Source of the DNA: Mesomycoplasma ovipneumoniae ATCC 29419 | GTDB lineage: Bacteria > Bacillota_I > Bacilli_A > Mycoplasmatales > Metamycoplasmataceae | DNA length: 64,000 bases | Assembly (NCBI RefSeq): GCF_028885435.1 | Contig: NZ_CP118522.1 | Span: 1,017,521 to 1,081,520, forward strand | Reading direction: 5' to 3' | Part shown: piece after piece, positions 12,147-22,681 of the stretch | Layout: each line of letters starts with the position of its first letter | How positions within the stretch are numbered: position 1 is the stretch's first letter | The notes under the pieces: generated by a model | The model's database searches: none | What the model was told of the DNA's origin: nothing | The model's input: the letters and a program-made list of their open reading frames with translations, nothing else | Translations under genes and position numbers: made by a program

Positions 12147-12395
12147 AAAAAAAATTAATAGAAAAAATCAGGCAACTAGTTTTTTGTGAAGATTTTGAGT
12201 GCAGTGCTTTTGTTAATTTTTCTTCGGATGTGTTCATAATTTTGTGATCTAAATATTTTAAATAGGTATGATTTTTACTTTGATATTTTAATAAAACAGT
12301 AAAAAAATTGTAATTAACTTTTGGCAAAAAAGTTAAAAAGGTGCCTAAAAACGGAGACTTTTTTAAAATTATTTCGTCAAACTGGGAAACTCAGA
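12147..12395 (+). repeat. IS/MITE-like repeat fragment with a degenerate transposase-like start
   Basis: It ends in 'caaactgggaaactcag'. The minus strand reads 'MPKVNYNFFTVLLKYQSKNH' followed by about 40 residues (ORF 12145-12327), which also recurs in part at 23369-23557. This conserved reading frame at the same place in several copies suggests the 5' end of a lost transposase gene. I do not recognise the family from this fragment. Confidence 0.6.
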
Positions 12396-12543
12396 ATTTT
12401 CTTTTTTCTCCATTTCTTTTAGTTCTGATAGTTTAATTCCACTTTTCTTTATTGTTTTATTTTTCCCTGTTTTAGCTGTTCTTCTATACTTAATTTTATT
12501 TTTTTCTTGTTTTCTGTTTGTATATTTGCTCCTTTCTTGTATT
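12396..12543 (-). pseudogene. Short coding remnant downstream of the TdeIII-like gene
   Basis: On the minus strand a good ribosome site (AAAGGAG, about 12529-12535) is followed by codons for 'IQTENKKKIKLSIEEQLKQG' and a stop, with no ATG (an ATA sits where the start should be). A second frame stays open to the repeat at 12395. The text 'KLSIEEQL' resembles the opening of Abi-type proteins, but the match is too short to name. I take it as a gene start cut off by the repeat. Confidence 0.3.
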
Positions 12544-12581
12544 AAAAAAGACGACTAGATTTTTATCTAATCGTCTTTTTT
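12544..12581 (-). terminator. Terminator of the adenine-methylase/TdeIII-like operon
   Basis: 'AAAAAAGACGACTAGAT' pairs across four T residues with 'ATCTAATCGTCTTTTTT'. It lies 6 bases after the nuclease stop and works in both directions. The same hairpin core (GACGACTAGA/TCTAGTCGTC) ends the second restriction system at 23625. Confidence 0.85.
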
Positions 12582-12587
12582 ATGTGC

Positions 12588-13409
12588 TTATTTTTTATCA
12601 TTAAAATACAGTTTTTTTATCCTTACAAGTGATAATTTTATATGCTGGCAGCTTTTTTGATATTGTTTAAATACAATATCGAATCCATCCTTATCATCAC
12701 AAACAAAATTCCAATAATCCCTACCAATAAGTAATTCTTCTTCTGCAAAAAACTGCTTCACTCTATCTTGTTTCCAAATATTTCCTTCACCAAATGAATT
12801 ATATGCAGTAGCTAAAAATATTTTTATTGTATCTTGGCTATTTTCTTCAAGTGAATTTTTAAGAATGAAATACTCTTGAAGTAAAGCTATTTTTTCTGTT
12901 TTAGCTTTTTTATTATCCAAATCTCCTCCTGCTTTTAATTCAATTAAAAAATGTTCTTTTGTATCCTTTTTATAAAAATAATGATCTGTTACATGGTCTT
13001 TTTCAAAACTTCTTGTATCCTGTGGAATCATACAGTTAAAAGAATTGTAATCAGTAACTTTAGGTTTAGTATGTTTTTCATAACCTGATATCATATAGTC
13101 AACATGTTGAGATTGCTGCGGTAATAAATATGATTTCACATTTTTTCTTACATCATAAGATAATTTAGCAATGTTATTTCCGATATTTTCTAATATTTTT
13201 CCAAATGAGCTGTCAAAACTTCTAACAAAAGCACTATAAAACATAAATTCTTCCCCTAATTCAGCTATAAAAGGATTGTTTTTTTCCCTATTAATAACTC
13301 CATCTGGGTCATCTAGTTCTTTTGTATATTTTTCTTCTAATCCAATAGAAAAACTTGAGATAGAACTTTCGACTATAGCTTCTATAGATTTTTGTTTTAA
13401 TTTATCCAT
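12588..13409 (-). CDS. Type II restriction endonuclease, TdeIII-like
   Basis: A 273-residue protein. 'FLIELKAGGDLDNKKA' (about residues 158-173) fits the E-x-K half of a PD-(D/E)XK active site. The segment 'FVRSFDSSFGKILENIG' (about 61-77) fits the N-terminal conserved block I associate with TdeIII-family enzymes, which cut GGNCC; the family call is moderate and the site is not proven here. Both Trp codons are TGG, unlike resident genes that mostly use TGA, which suggests import from a standard-code host. It overlaps the methylase gene end by 13 bases, so expression is coupled. Confidence 0.65.
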   Translation of the reverse strand: MDKLKQKSIEAIVESSISSFSIGLEEKYTKELDDPDGVINREKNNPFIAELGEEFMFYSAFVRSFDSSFGKILENIGNNIAKLSYDVRKNVKSYLLPQQSQHVDYMISGYEKHTKPKVTDYNSFNCMIPQDTRSFEKDHVTDHYFYKKDTKEHFLIELKAGGDLDNKKAKTEKIALLQEYFILKNSLEENSQDTIKIFLATAYNSFGEGNIWKQDRVKQFFAEEELLIGRDYWNFVCDDKDGFDIVFKQYQKSCQHIKLSLVRIKKLYFNDKK

Positions 13410-14542
13410 TGTTTATTCCCTTTATTGTAAATATCGTAATTTGTTATTAACAAATGTTCTGCTCTCTTATCGTTTCTATTCTGAAAACTTACAACATATT
13501 TTTTATCAAAAGTTTTGATATTAAATTCTTTATATAGATTAAAAATGAAATCTGTATTTTTTATAACTAACATAAACTTAGCTCTAGTATTTTTACAAAA
13601 ATTAGCTAATCTTATATGATCCTCATTTGAAAATTCATTATTAGCATAAGTTGAAAACGAAGAATCATACGGTGGGTCTAAAAATATAAAATCATTCTCA
13701 TCTAATTCCACTTTATCAAAAAAATCTGCAAAATCTAGGGAATAAATTTCAGTTTTACCTAACTTATTTTGCATTTCAAAACTCTCTATATATTCAATTT
13801 TATTTGTTAAATATTTGTTGTTATAACTACTCCCACCATATGGAACATTGAAACCACCATTCCTATTGTATCTGAACATAGATGAGTAACAATATTCTCT
13901 AATAAAATAATAAATTGAACTAATAAAATGTTCGTTCAACTTTAACTTATCAAAATTATTGTACAAAAATCTAAAATAAGTATATATTCCACTTTTAAAT
14001 CCCGTTTCTATGTTCAATTTAATATCATCTATTGAAAGTTCGCCTTTGTCCTTTTCTATTTTTTTCATTCTCTTTAATTTTTTAAAAAGGTTATTTTCAA
14101 ACTCTAATAATATTCTTTTTTCATCAATAATAAATTCATCATTTAATATACCATTAAATTTTTCAGCATTGTTTATAATAAATCTTTGTATGTTTATCTT
14201 AAGCTGTGCATCTGAAATTCTATTAAGTTTATATTCATTATATAAATCTGATAATTTATATATATAATCTTCACTGATTTTTTCTAAAATTTTCCAACAT
14301 TTATCTATCTCTTTTATTGCGTAAAAAAATATATTGTTTTTTGATTGAATTGATTTATATAAATTTATTAACTCATTAGACTTATCATTTATATAATATT
14401 CTTTTATATTATCAACTGCAAAATAAACTGCTCCACCACCGACAAATGGTTCATAAAATCTATTGATATTTTTTGCAAGATTCTCTAAAATTATTTTCAG
14501 TTCTTCGGTTTTACCACCCGGTCATTTTATAAAAGGCTTCAT
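13397..14542 (-). CDS. D12-class (Dam-like) adenine-N6 DNA methyltransferase
   Basis: A 381-residue protein. The N-terminus 'MKPFIKWPGGKTE' and 'FYEPFVGGGAVYF' (about 31-43) form the S-adenosylmethionine pocket (FxGxG type). 'DFIFLDPPYDSSF' (about 290) is the catalytic DPPY motif. It should protect DNA from the adjacent nuclease. The start follows AAGGAGAA by 8 bases. A repeat copy begins about 64 bases upstream of the ATG and may have replaced the native promoter. Trp codons are mainly TGG, with one TGA in 'KWPGG'. The usual target for this class is GATC, which does not match a GGNCC nuclease, so the pairing needs checking. Confidence 0.85.
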
Positions 14543-14605
14543 ACTAATTATTCTCCTTATAAATCTGTGCTACATCTTAAACCACCGAAGAATAAATCGG
14601 TAGTT

Positions 14606-15181
14606 ACTAAGTTTCCCAGTTTGACGAGATAATCTTAGCAAGTGTCCGGTTTTGGGCACTTTTTAAAGATTTTTGACAAAAGTTAATTACCTATTTTAAA
14701 ACAATGGCAAAAATCAATTTATAACTAAAATATCAAAAATCATAAAAAAATACAACTACTATTTAAACTCAATACAAATAGAAAACTTGTTTTTATTTAC
14801 AGCGAGCCTAAAAAACATATGAAGTTTTGAAAGAGCAATAATTAAAAGCCTTAAATTTATAGATTTCTAAACGGTTAAATTTGAGGCATTCCATCATATT
14901 TAAAAATATAATGGATAATTCGCATTTTCTGATTTTTTATAGCAAAAACATTCTTAATTCCCCCTTAATTCTAATCTCAAAATTTATTAATTATTCTTAG
15001 TGATGGTTATTATAACATAATTTTATTTTTGACCAAACATTTTTTTTTTTTTTTTGCAAAAGGTTGATTTTAAGATAATAAAAATTAAGGTTTTAAAGTC
15101 AAAAATACCTGTAAATCCGGGTATTTTTTCATATTTATATTCGCTAAAAAGTGAATTGTCCATCAAACTGTCAAACTCAGG
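14606..15181 (-). repeat. Complete IS/MITE-like element (about 576 bp)
   Basis: One end reads 'AAGTTTCCCAGTTTGACG', and the other ends 'CATCAAACTGTCAAACTCAGG', an imperfect inverted repeat. Inside, read on the minus strand, are a promoter-like TTATAAT tract, 'AAGGGGG' before an ATG, hairpins, and terminator-like inverted repeats near both ends. There is a run of about 17 T at 15040. There is no intact transposase. It fills the space between the methylase and the AAA ATPase with fragment 15182-15313. Confidence 0.75.
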
Positions 15182-15313
15182 TGTGTGATTTTTACTTTGA
15201 TATTTTAGTAAATCAGTAAAAAAATTGTAATTAACTTTTGGTAAAAAAATTAAAAAAGCACTTAAAAACAGAGGCTTTTTTAAAATTATCTCAACAAACT
15301 GGGAAACTCAAGG
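15182..15313 (+). repeat. IS/MITE-like repeat fragment (right end only)
   Basis: Starts within the 'gatttttactttgatatttta' segment and ends 'caaactgggaaactcaagg', directly abutting the complete element. It is a tandem remnant. Confidence 0.65.
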
Positions 15314-15329
15314 ATTAGACAGGAACTTC

Positions 15330-15575
15330 ATATTAATTATAGCATTAAAAAATATAACTATATATAACAAAAAGTGATAGACAAGCATTTATAAATAGAT
15401 AATGTTTTAAGTATTTTCACAAATTTAAATTAAATATATTGGATACATTGAAATAAAAAGGTGGAAATCCACTTAAATTCTTCAAACTATTACTAAGCAT
15501 AAGTTTATTTATGTTAAAATTATTTTGAAATAAAAAGGTGGAAATCCACCTAAATTCTTCAAGTGAGGTAGCAAA
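15330..15575 (+). promoter_or_regulatory. Leader of the AAA/DUF4143 gene with a 77-bp-period duplication
   Basis: A 36-base block containing GGTGGAAATCCAC(C/T) occurs at 15450-15485 and again at 15527-15562. The GGTGGA/TCCACC core is a small dyad, so the two blocks could be operator or leader-hairpin sites. The second block ends next to the ribosome site (GTGAGG) of the ATPase. The whole leader is repeated at 25606-25850. Confidence 0.5.
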
Positions 15576-16871
15576 ATGATAATAAAACGTGATTTTTATC
15601 TTAACCAAATAATTGATAAAAAAGAGAATGACAGAATCAAGATTATTACTGGCATAAGAAGATGCGGAAAATCATATTTATTATTCAATTTATATCGTGA
15701 TTACCTACTTAGCAGTGGGATTAAAGAAAATCAAATTATAACAATTGCTCTTGACCAAATTGATAATATTGAATACCGAAATCCATTTAGATTACATCAA
15801 TATATTAAGCAAAAAACAAAAAATATAAACAAAATGTACTACATTTTCATTGACGAAATTCAATTATCTGAAAATGTATCAAATCCCTATGTTGAGACTA
15901 ATGAAAAAAATATAACCTTTGTAGATGTGCTTTTAAGTCTTATGAAACATAGTAACTTAGACATATATATTACTGGTAGTAACTCTAAAATGCTTTCATC
16001 AGATTTATTAACTCAATTCAGAGACCGCGGAGACCAAGTGCATGTAAATCCTTTATCTTTTGCTGAAGTTTATGAATTATTTGATGACAAATCAGAAGCT
16101 TTTGAACATTATTTTGTATATGGTGGTATGCCACATATTTATAAATTGCAAAATGATGAACAAAAAAGTCATTATCTAAAGCAGTTATTCAAGCAAACAT
16201 ATATTAAAGACATTCTTGAGCGCAACAAAATACATAATGAGCAACAAATACTTGAAATCCTGCTTGACTTTACATCTTCAAATATTGGTTCTTTAACTAA
16301 TCCCTCTAAGCTTGCAAATCGTTTTTTGTCAGAAAAACAAATACACATATCATCAAATACGATTTTTAAGTATCTTAAATTTTTTGAAGAATCTTATATT
16401 ATTCATTGCGCTTATCGCTACGATGTAAAGGGTTCTAAATATTTTTCAACCCCACTTAAATATTATTTTTCAGATATTGGTTTAAGAAATGCAAGATTAA
16501 ATTTTCGCCAAATAGAAAACAGTCATATAATGGAAAATATAATCTACAACGATTTACTTCGAAGAGGATACAATATTGACATTGGTGTTGTAGAACATGA
16601 ATTTAAAAATGGTTCAACAAGAAAAAAAATTCAGCTTGAAATAGATTTTGTTATAAATAAAGGCCACAAAAGATACTATATTCAATCAGCACTTAATATT
16701 GACAATTTAGAAAAAAAAGAACAAGAAATAACCTCGCTTAAAAAAATAAATGATTCATTTAAAAAAATAGTTATAGTAAGAAACAAAATAATTCCAAAAC
16801 ACGATGAAAATGGTATTTTATACATTGGTTTAGAAGATTTTTTACTTAATGAATCAATAATAGACTTATAA
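15576..16871 (+). CDS. AAA_14 / DUF4143 family ATP-binding protein
   Basis: A 431-residue protein. Walker A 'GIRRCGKSYLL' (about 25-35), Walker B 'YYIFIDEIQ' (about 88-96), sensor 1 'DIYITGSNSKML', then the DUF4143 hallmark 'SFAEVYELF...YGGMPHI' (about 160-190) and a C-terminal 'QLEIDFVI...KRYYIQSAL' (about 349-370) resembling the nuclease-like fold of this family. Such proteins are common in mobile and defence regions; the biochemical role is not established. There is no Trp codon. The ATG is preceded by GTGAGG. A hairpin terminator follows. The gene sits between two repeat copies. Confidence 0.85.
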   Translation: MIIKRDFYLNQIIDKKENDRIKIITGIRRCGKSYLLFNLYRDYLLSSGIKENQIITIALDQIDNIEYRNPFRLHQYIKQKTKNINKMYYIFIDEIQLSENVSNPYVETNEKNITFVDVLLSLMKHSNLDIYITGSNSKMLSSDLLTQFRDRGDQVHVNPLSFAEVYELFDDKSEAFEHYFVYGGMPHIYKLQNDEQKSHYLKQLFKQTYIKDILERNKIHNEQQILEILLDFTSSNIGSLTNPSKLANRFLSEKQIHISSNTIFKYLKFFEESYIIHCAYRYDVKGSKYFSTPLKYYFSDIGLRNARLNFRQIENSHIMENIIYNDLLRRGYNIDIGVVEHEFKNGSTRKKIQLEIDFVINKGHKRYYIQSALNIDNLEKKEQEITSLKKINDSFKKIVIVRNKIIPKHDENGILYIGLEDFLLNESIIDL

Positions 16872-16912
16872 TTTTTAAATAACAACTTATTATTTAATAA
16901 ATTTCTAAGGCA

Positions 16913-16953
16913 ATCAAAATGCTTTGATACTTAGTGGTATTTTGATTTTTAAT
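16913..16953 (+). terminator. Terminator of the AAA/DUF4143 gene
   Basis: 'AATCAAAATGC' pairs with 'GTATTTTGATT' followed by TTTT, about 40 bases after the stop. Confidence 0.6.
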
Positions 16954-16959
16954 TTACTA

Positions 16960-17661
16960 AATATAAACTTTAATTCTCTAATTATGCAGCATAAATTAAT
17001 AACTTAACTATAATAAAATGATTATATCCCGAGTTTCCCAGTTTGGGGATATAATCTTAAAACAGGTCCGGTCTTGGGCACTTTTTTAACTTTTTTGGCA
17101 AAAGTTAATTACATATTTTAAAACTCTGGTAAAAATCAATTTATTGATAAAATAACAAAAATCATAAAAAAATACAACCACTATTTAAACTCAATGCAAA
17201 TAGAAAACTCGTTTTTATTTGCAGCGAGCCTAAAAAACATATGAAGTTTTGAAAGAACAATAACCAAAAGCCCTAAATTTATAGATTTCTAAACAGTCAA
17301 ATTTAAGGCATTCCATCATATTTAAAAATATAATGGATAATTCGCGCTGTCTGATTTTTTTATGACAAAAACATAATTAATTCCCCCTTAATTCAATATC
17401 CAAATTTATTAATTATTCTTAAGTGATAGTTATTATAACATAATTTTTTCTTAGACCAAGCATTTTTTTGTAAAATCTTAATTTTAAAACAATAAAATTA
17501 AGATTTTAGGGTAAAAAACACGTATTTACGGGCATTCTTGCTATTTATATTCACTAAAAAGTGAATTTTTGCATCAAATTGGGAAACTCAGGAATATAAA
17601 CTTTAATTCTCTAATTATGCAAGCATAAATTAATAACTTAAGTATAATAAAATGATTATAT
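16960..17661. mobile_element. 565-bp IS/MITE-like element flanked by a 68/69-bp direct repeat
   Basis: The element at 17028-17592 begins CCCGAGTTTCCCAGTTTG and ends CAAATTGGGAAACTCAGG, an 18-bp terminal inverted repeat with one or two mismatches. The flanks 16960-17027 and 17593-17661 are the same sequence apart from one base change and one extra A. Very long target duplications are a known trait of IS1634-type insertion sequences, which supports transposition by that mechanism. There is no transposase inside, so it would depend on one supplied in trans. Confidence 0.82.
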
Positions 17662-17890
17662 AAGCTTAACAGATATTGCAAGGTATAAAAACAAAGATGA
17701 TCCACGATTTGTTATTCAGAATTGGATGAGAAATAGAAATACACTAGAATTTATAGATTTGTGGGAGATATTAAATAATAAAAATTTTAACCGTGTGCAA
17801 TTCGACACGTTTAAAATGGACGCGGGTCTAAATAGATTTACATCATCGCCACAAAGATGGATTGAAAATAAAAATGGGGAGTGTTCATAA
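17653..17890 (+). pseudogene. KilA-N domain gene fragment
   Basis: The plus strand reads 'YISLTDIARYKNKDDPRF', 'NWMRNRNTLEFIDLWE' and 'GLNRFTSSPQRWIE', the KilA-N DNA-binding domain of phage and mobile-element proteins. Stop codons precede it, its 5' end lies in the direct repeat of the neighbouring element, and at 17881 it runs into another repeat fragment ('gagtgttcataa'). All Trp codons are TGG. Confidence 0.8.
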
Positions 17891-17975
17891 TTTTGTGTTC
17901 TAAGTAAATCTGTTTTGATATTTTAGTAAATCAGTAAAAAATTGTAATTAACTTTTGCCAAAAAACCTAAAGTTT
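17884..17975 (+). repeat. IS/MITE-like repeat fragment
   Basis: Matches the 'gtgttcataattttgtg' to 'ttaacttttgccaaaaaa' part of the element, cutting the KilA-N fragment and ending just before the promoter of the next lipoprotein gene. Confidence 0.6.
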
Positions 17976-17987
17976 ATTTTTCACCTT

Positions 17988-18050
17988 TTTACAAAAAAGT
18001 AAAATGTGTTATATAATAAAAAAATATTGAATTCAATAAAAGAGTTAATT
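17988..18050 (+). promoter_or_regulatory. Promoter of the large DUF31 lipoprotein
   Basis: -35 TTTACA (17988-17993), 18-base spacer, -10 TATAAT (18012-18017), and an AAAGAG ribosome site at 18039-18044 just before the ATG at 18051. Confidence 0.7.
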
Positions 18051-21000
18051 ATGAAATCTAAAATTACTAAATCTAGCTTACTTTTATCTTCTTTTGTAAC
18101 AGTTTTTGGTGTTGTAATCGCTTGTGGAACTACCCCTGAAATTAAAACACCAGCTAAACAAAACGAAAATGCAAAACCACTGCCTAAGAAACCAAATTTA
18201 GATAACCAAAATAATTTATCTTCAGACAAAAAAGAAGAGCAAAATAATCAAGTTGAAGATAAAAAAAGTCAAGAAAATAATCCGACCTTAAAAAACGATA
18301 ACAAAGAAATTAAATCCAAACCAGAAGATCAAGTTAAAACTCCTGATCCTGCCTCATCAGATAATACAACTCAGGAAACACCGGCAACTCCTGAAAATAT
18401 TCAACCAACTTTGTTTCAAGAACAGCAAAAAAGTATTAAAAAAATTAACACATTTACTACACTAGCTTTTAGTTTAAAATTGCATTTTGCACAACAAATT
18501 AATGAACAAACAAGTACTCAAGATCTTAAAAAAATAGAAGAAAAAGTTAGTAAACTTTCTAATTTATCAACAAAATTAAGTGATACTATTAAGTCAGCAG
18601 AAGCTATAAAATCAACACCAAAATACACTTCTACTACTAACAATGCTGATAAATTATTAGATATTACTCTTTTAAAAGCGCAGTCATTTTTCCATAATCA
18701 AGAACTAGTTTTTTCAAGTAATATTAGTGATTTGGAATTACAAATTAATGCAGTACAAAAAGAATTAACTGATGCACAAAAAGCTCTAAATGGAACAGCA
18801 ACAGATGAACAAATTAGTCAAATTAAAACTGATTTAGAACAAGTAAATCCTTCATTTGATGAAGCAAAAATTAAACTTTATAGACTTGAAGACAAATTAA
18901 ATCCAGTAGCTTTTGATGTTGAAACTACAAAATTATTGACTAAAATTGGAAAAGAAGGTTATTCTTTTGAAATCAAAGATACAAAATTAGATAATTCCAA
19001 CAATAATAAAATTAAAATCACTTATCAGGTAACTAATGGCCAAGGACATAGAACAAGAATTTCAAAATTACTTGATTTTAAAAAAGATAATACCTATACT
19101 TATGATATCGAAAGTAAGATATCAGCTTTAGATACAAAGTTTCAATATTTAGATGACTTATATGATTTTGATAAAATTGCTCTTCAACAAATTAACAAAG
19201 AACACGTTGGTCAACTTCAAGATATTATTAAGCAAAATTTTAGATCTAAAGGTAATAAAGTTGATCACATTTTTCAACATGATTTGGCTCAAATTAGCTA
19301 TGAAAATGAAAACTTTAGTGCAAAAGTTAACTTCTTAGCACTAGGAAAAATAGTAAAGCAAATTACACTCCAAACTAAAGATAAAATAACTCTTCGATCT
19401 ACTAGTATGACCAAGCTTGAAAGAGATAAAGCGGACTTGCAACTTTTAATTTCTAGCTATCTTACAAATGTAGAATGAAATAAAGATAATTTAAGTGGTA
19501 GTGAACAAATTTTGAAGGATTTACAACCTATCAAACAAGGTGTTGATCATCATGGAATTCCTTCAATATTGGCAGAAAAGGAGTTAAATAATATTTATAA
19601 ATGACCAAAAATAGGTAAATATTCACTTTTTGTTAAAGAAGTACTTGATCATTCAAATATTTATGATTCTAATCGCGGTGGGACAGCAAAATTAATTTTT
19701 GGAATCAAAAAAAATAATGAAGAACTACCTTTTCAAGATTGAGATTTAAAGATAACTGAAAGTGATTATAAAACTAAATATGCTAAAAATATGTGATATT
19801 TTCGACCACTACGAAATAGTGACATTCCGCTACCTTCTAATTGAATAAGTCCTAACTTTGATGAAGCTCATAAACAATTAATTGATAAAATTAATGCTTC
19901 TAATTTTGTTTTAAGAAAAACTCCTGGTGCTAAAGTGAACGGAAAAGAAACACTTTTTAGTGTTTTAAACCCTCAACAATTAGTTAGCCAATTTCGAAAA
20001 CAAGATGCTGGTAGTGCCCTACAATATTTATTAAAACTTAAAAATAATTACAATAACAACACTCAAAATGATTCATCAGAGTTTAAAAGAACATTAGATG
20101 AATCAAAAGATGCCACCGGAGGAGATGAATTTGATAAACAAAGTATTCAAGCTAAAATTGACAATTCAGCAAATGTTTTCGTAGTAAATACAAATAGCAT
20201 AATTCCTAGTGGAGTAACAACTAATCAAAATAATATTTCTGATATTATTAATGACTATTTTATTGTATATTATGATGTAAAATCAGAGAGAACAGGCGAG
20301 CTAAAATTCAAAATTGGCTTTATTAATAAAAGTGATCCTAGCAAAGTTTATTCAAAATCAGAAGAAATTACACTTGTAAATTTATCAAATGATTTTCAAA
20401 ATAATATATATCCAGAATTGCTTATGAACAAAGTGAGTCTACAAGATTTTCAATATAATAATCAACAATTAACTTGAAATAAACAAACTTTGACACTAAA
20501 TAACTATTCAATTGACACTAAGGATATTACAATTCATGAACAAGTTCAGTATAATAACAATACTTATATTAATTTAAAATATACTTACCCTAACCAAAAA
20601 AAAGAAACAGAAAAAATAGTTGTTGGTAATAATTGATACAAGGTTGCTGGTTCAAATTCTGTTTCACTTGATGATATCAAAAATTCAAGCTTCAAATGAA
20701 GACATTCAGGTCTTAACACTTTAATAGTAGAAAATTATCAAGTTATTCGAAATCGACAAATTGAATTTAATGCTAAAGATGCAATTTGATCGCAAGATGG
20801 AAAAGGTGCATCCTGAGTTTTAAAAGAAAAGTACCTTGAAAAAATGTTAGAAAATGCTCGAGATGTAAAACTAGATTTAACAATTTATGGAAATGTTTTA
20901 ATTCAAGATGATAATCGCTATAATAGATTCACTAAACCAGGAGATCCTACAATTCATGGCAGTGAAGCTAACTATAAGTTTCCTTCATTTACTATAAACT

Positions 21001-22496
21001 ATTCAGAACTGAAAAGAAAGTCAGAACAAAATATTGAACTTGAACTACCAGAAAGATATAATAATACTAACGATGGCTCTACACCACTTCCCAAATTAAC
21101 ATTATTATTAAATGTTACAAAAAAAATAGATGGATTGCACTTTAAATTAAGTTTGAAAGGTGAAGAATATAGCATTATTGTTGGTAATCCTGTCAATTAT
21201 GTAAATACCACTCAAGGTTATGATCCTTTTAAAAATAATGATAAATTTGACAAAAATAAAGCTTTTATCCTGTGAGATAGAGGTGCAGGTGTAAATGTTA
21301 TTTATGAGAATTATGAACAATATGAAGAGCATACTAGACGAACTAATTTATTCGATTATAAACAGATTTCATACACTCAAGAAAATGCACCAATTCCTTT
21401 TTATACCGATCCTAATGTTCGAAAAAATGTTTATTTTCCAAACCAAAACGTTCCCTATGAAATTCATAATGGTTATTTACAAAACAATGATTATATAAAT
21501 TATTCCACTATCAAATCAAATCCTCAATTTGAAAATAATTTCCAACGTGCACTTGCTTTTAGTTTTGGTTCTGCAACGATGATTGGAAAAGTAAATAATG
21601 ATGAAAATGACTGAAAATTCTACTTTATAACTAATAATCACGTAGAAAATGTCAAAAATTTTGACCAGCTAAATAACTCAACAACTGGCTTACCAAACAC
21701 TTATCGAAGATATAGTTACATTGTAAAACCTTCACTTAATTTTGAAAATAATGTTAATGCTGGATTTAGTTACTGAGGTGGCCTATTAAAAGGTCCAAAT
21801 TCTTCAAATAATACAAAACCTAAACCAACACAAGGCCAAAAGCAAGAAGAAGACCCAAATTCTGGATTTCTACTTTCTCAAATTTGATCTGGATCAGATC
21901 AACAAAGTCGGGATGGAAAGGAACATAAAGGTCACAATATTGATGCTACTATTTTTGTGGTCGATGTTAAGCCGCTTTATGATGAAGCACTTGCACAAGG
22001 AAAATATGAGTATGCCAACTGATTAAAATCATGACTAGCGCTTGAAAATATGAAATTTAATTTCAATGGTATGGATTATAATATAAACCACCAGTCATTA
22101 ATTTATGACTTTTCAATTGTTGGTTTTCCTTATGGAAAACAATCTGCATATGTTATTCACCGACCAGGTCTAAGCAATTATAATGTAATGTTAAGACATC
22201 AAAATGGTTATGTGCCTACATATTTTGATGCCGGAAATTCAGGAACTGGAATTTTAAGTGCTGATAACAATTACATTTCATTAATTAACTCCGGAACACC
22301 TCACAACAGTTTGCAAGGTTGAAATTATGCAACTCGCGGTTTTAACTATTTGGGTGTGAACTTCAATGGTGAACATCCATTGGATTTAAAAAATACTAAA
22401 TCATTTGCTGCTCAAATTTTAAGATGGCATCTACTTGCACCCGCCAGTGCAAATTCACCATGATTTTTTAATCCATTTAAAACAAACACAGAATAA
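18051..22496 (+). CDS. Very large lipoprotein with a C-terminal MIP-like (DUF31) serine protease domain
   Basis: A 1481-residue protein. The ATG at 18051 gives a tight lipoprotein signal ending 'FGVVIAC' (Cys25); an ATG 45 bases upstream would add a stray extension. A Pro/Gln/Asn-rich stalk (25-130) and a helical region with coiled-coil tendency (about 135-290) follow, then about 850 residues of unrecognised, probably beta-rich sequence. The C-terminal 300 residues hold a trypsin-like triad: His about 1197 in 'FYFITNNHVENV', Asp about 1297 in 'HNIDATIFVVD', Ser about 1397 in 'DAGNSGTGIL'. This matches the protease part of MIP but on a much larger scaffold and without a MIB neighbour. It may cleave immunoglobulin or another host protein. 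TGA Trp codons are frequent. Confidence 0.82.
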
Positions 22497-22506
22497 ATCA
22501 AAGTGT

Positions 22507-22538
22507 CAAAAAAGTGTATAAATTTATATACTTTTTTG
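22507..22538 (+). terminator. Terminator after the large DUF31 lipoprotein
   Basis: Near-perfect dyad AAAAAAGTGTATAAA/TTTATATACTTTTTT, 10 bases after the stop. Confidence 0.75.
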
Positions 22539-22620
22539 AACTATTTAATATAAAAATGCAGTTCAATCTGCATAACTTAGTACACAAATTTCAGACGTAT
22601 TCGAAAAAAGGTGTGTAAAA

Positions 22621-22680
22621 ATGAAACAATACAAATTCACAATTAAAGACAAATTTAAATACATTAAAATTGTAAGTTAG
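22621..22680 (+). pseudogene. 19-codon remnant, probably a cut gene start
   Basis: After an AAAAAAGGTG ribosome site the plus strand reads 'MKQYKFTIKDKFKYIKIVS' then TAG, where a repeat fragment begins. It looks like the first codons of a gene, perhaps a transposase, destroyed by insertion. The family is not determined. Confidence 0.35.
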
Positions 22681-22681
22681 T

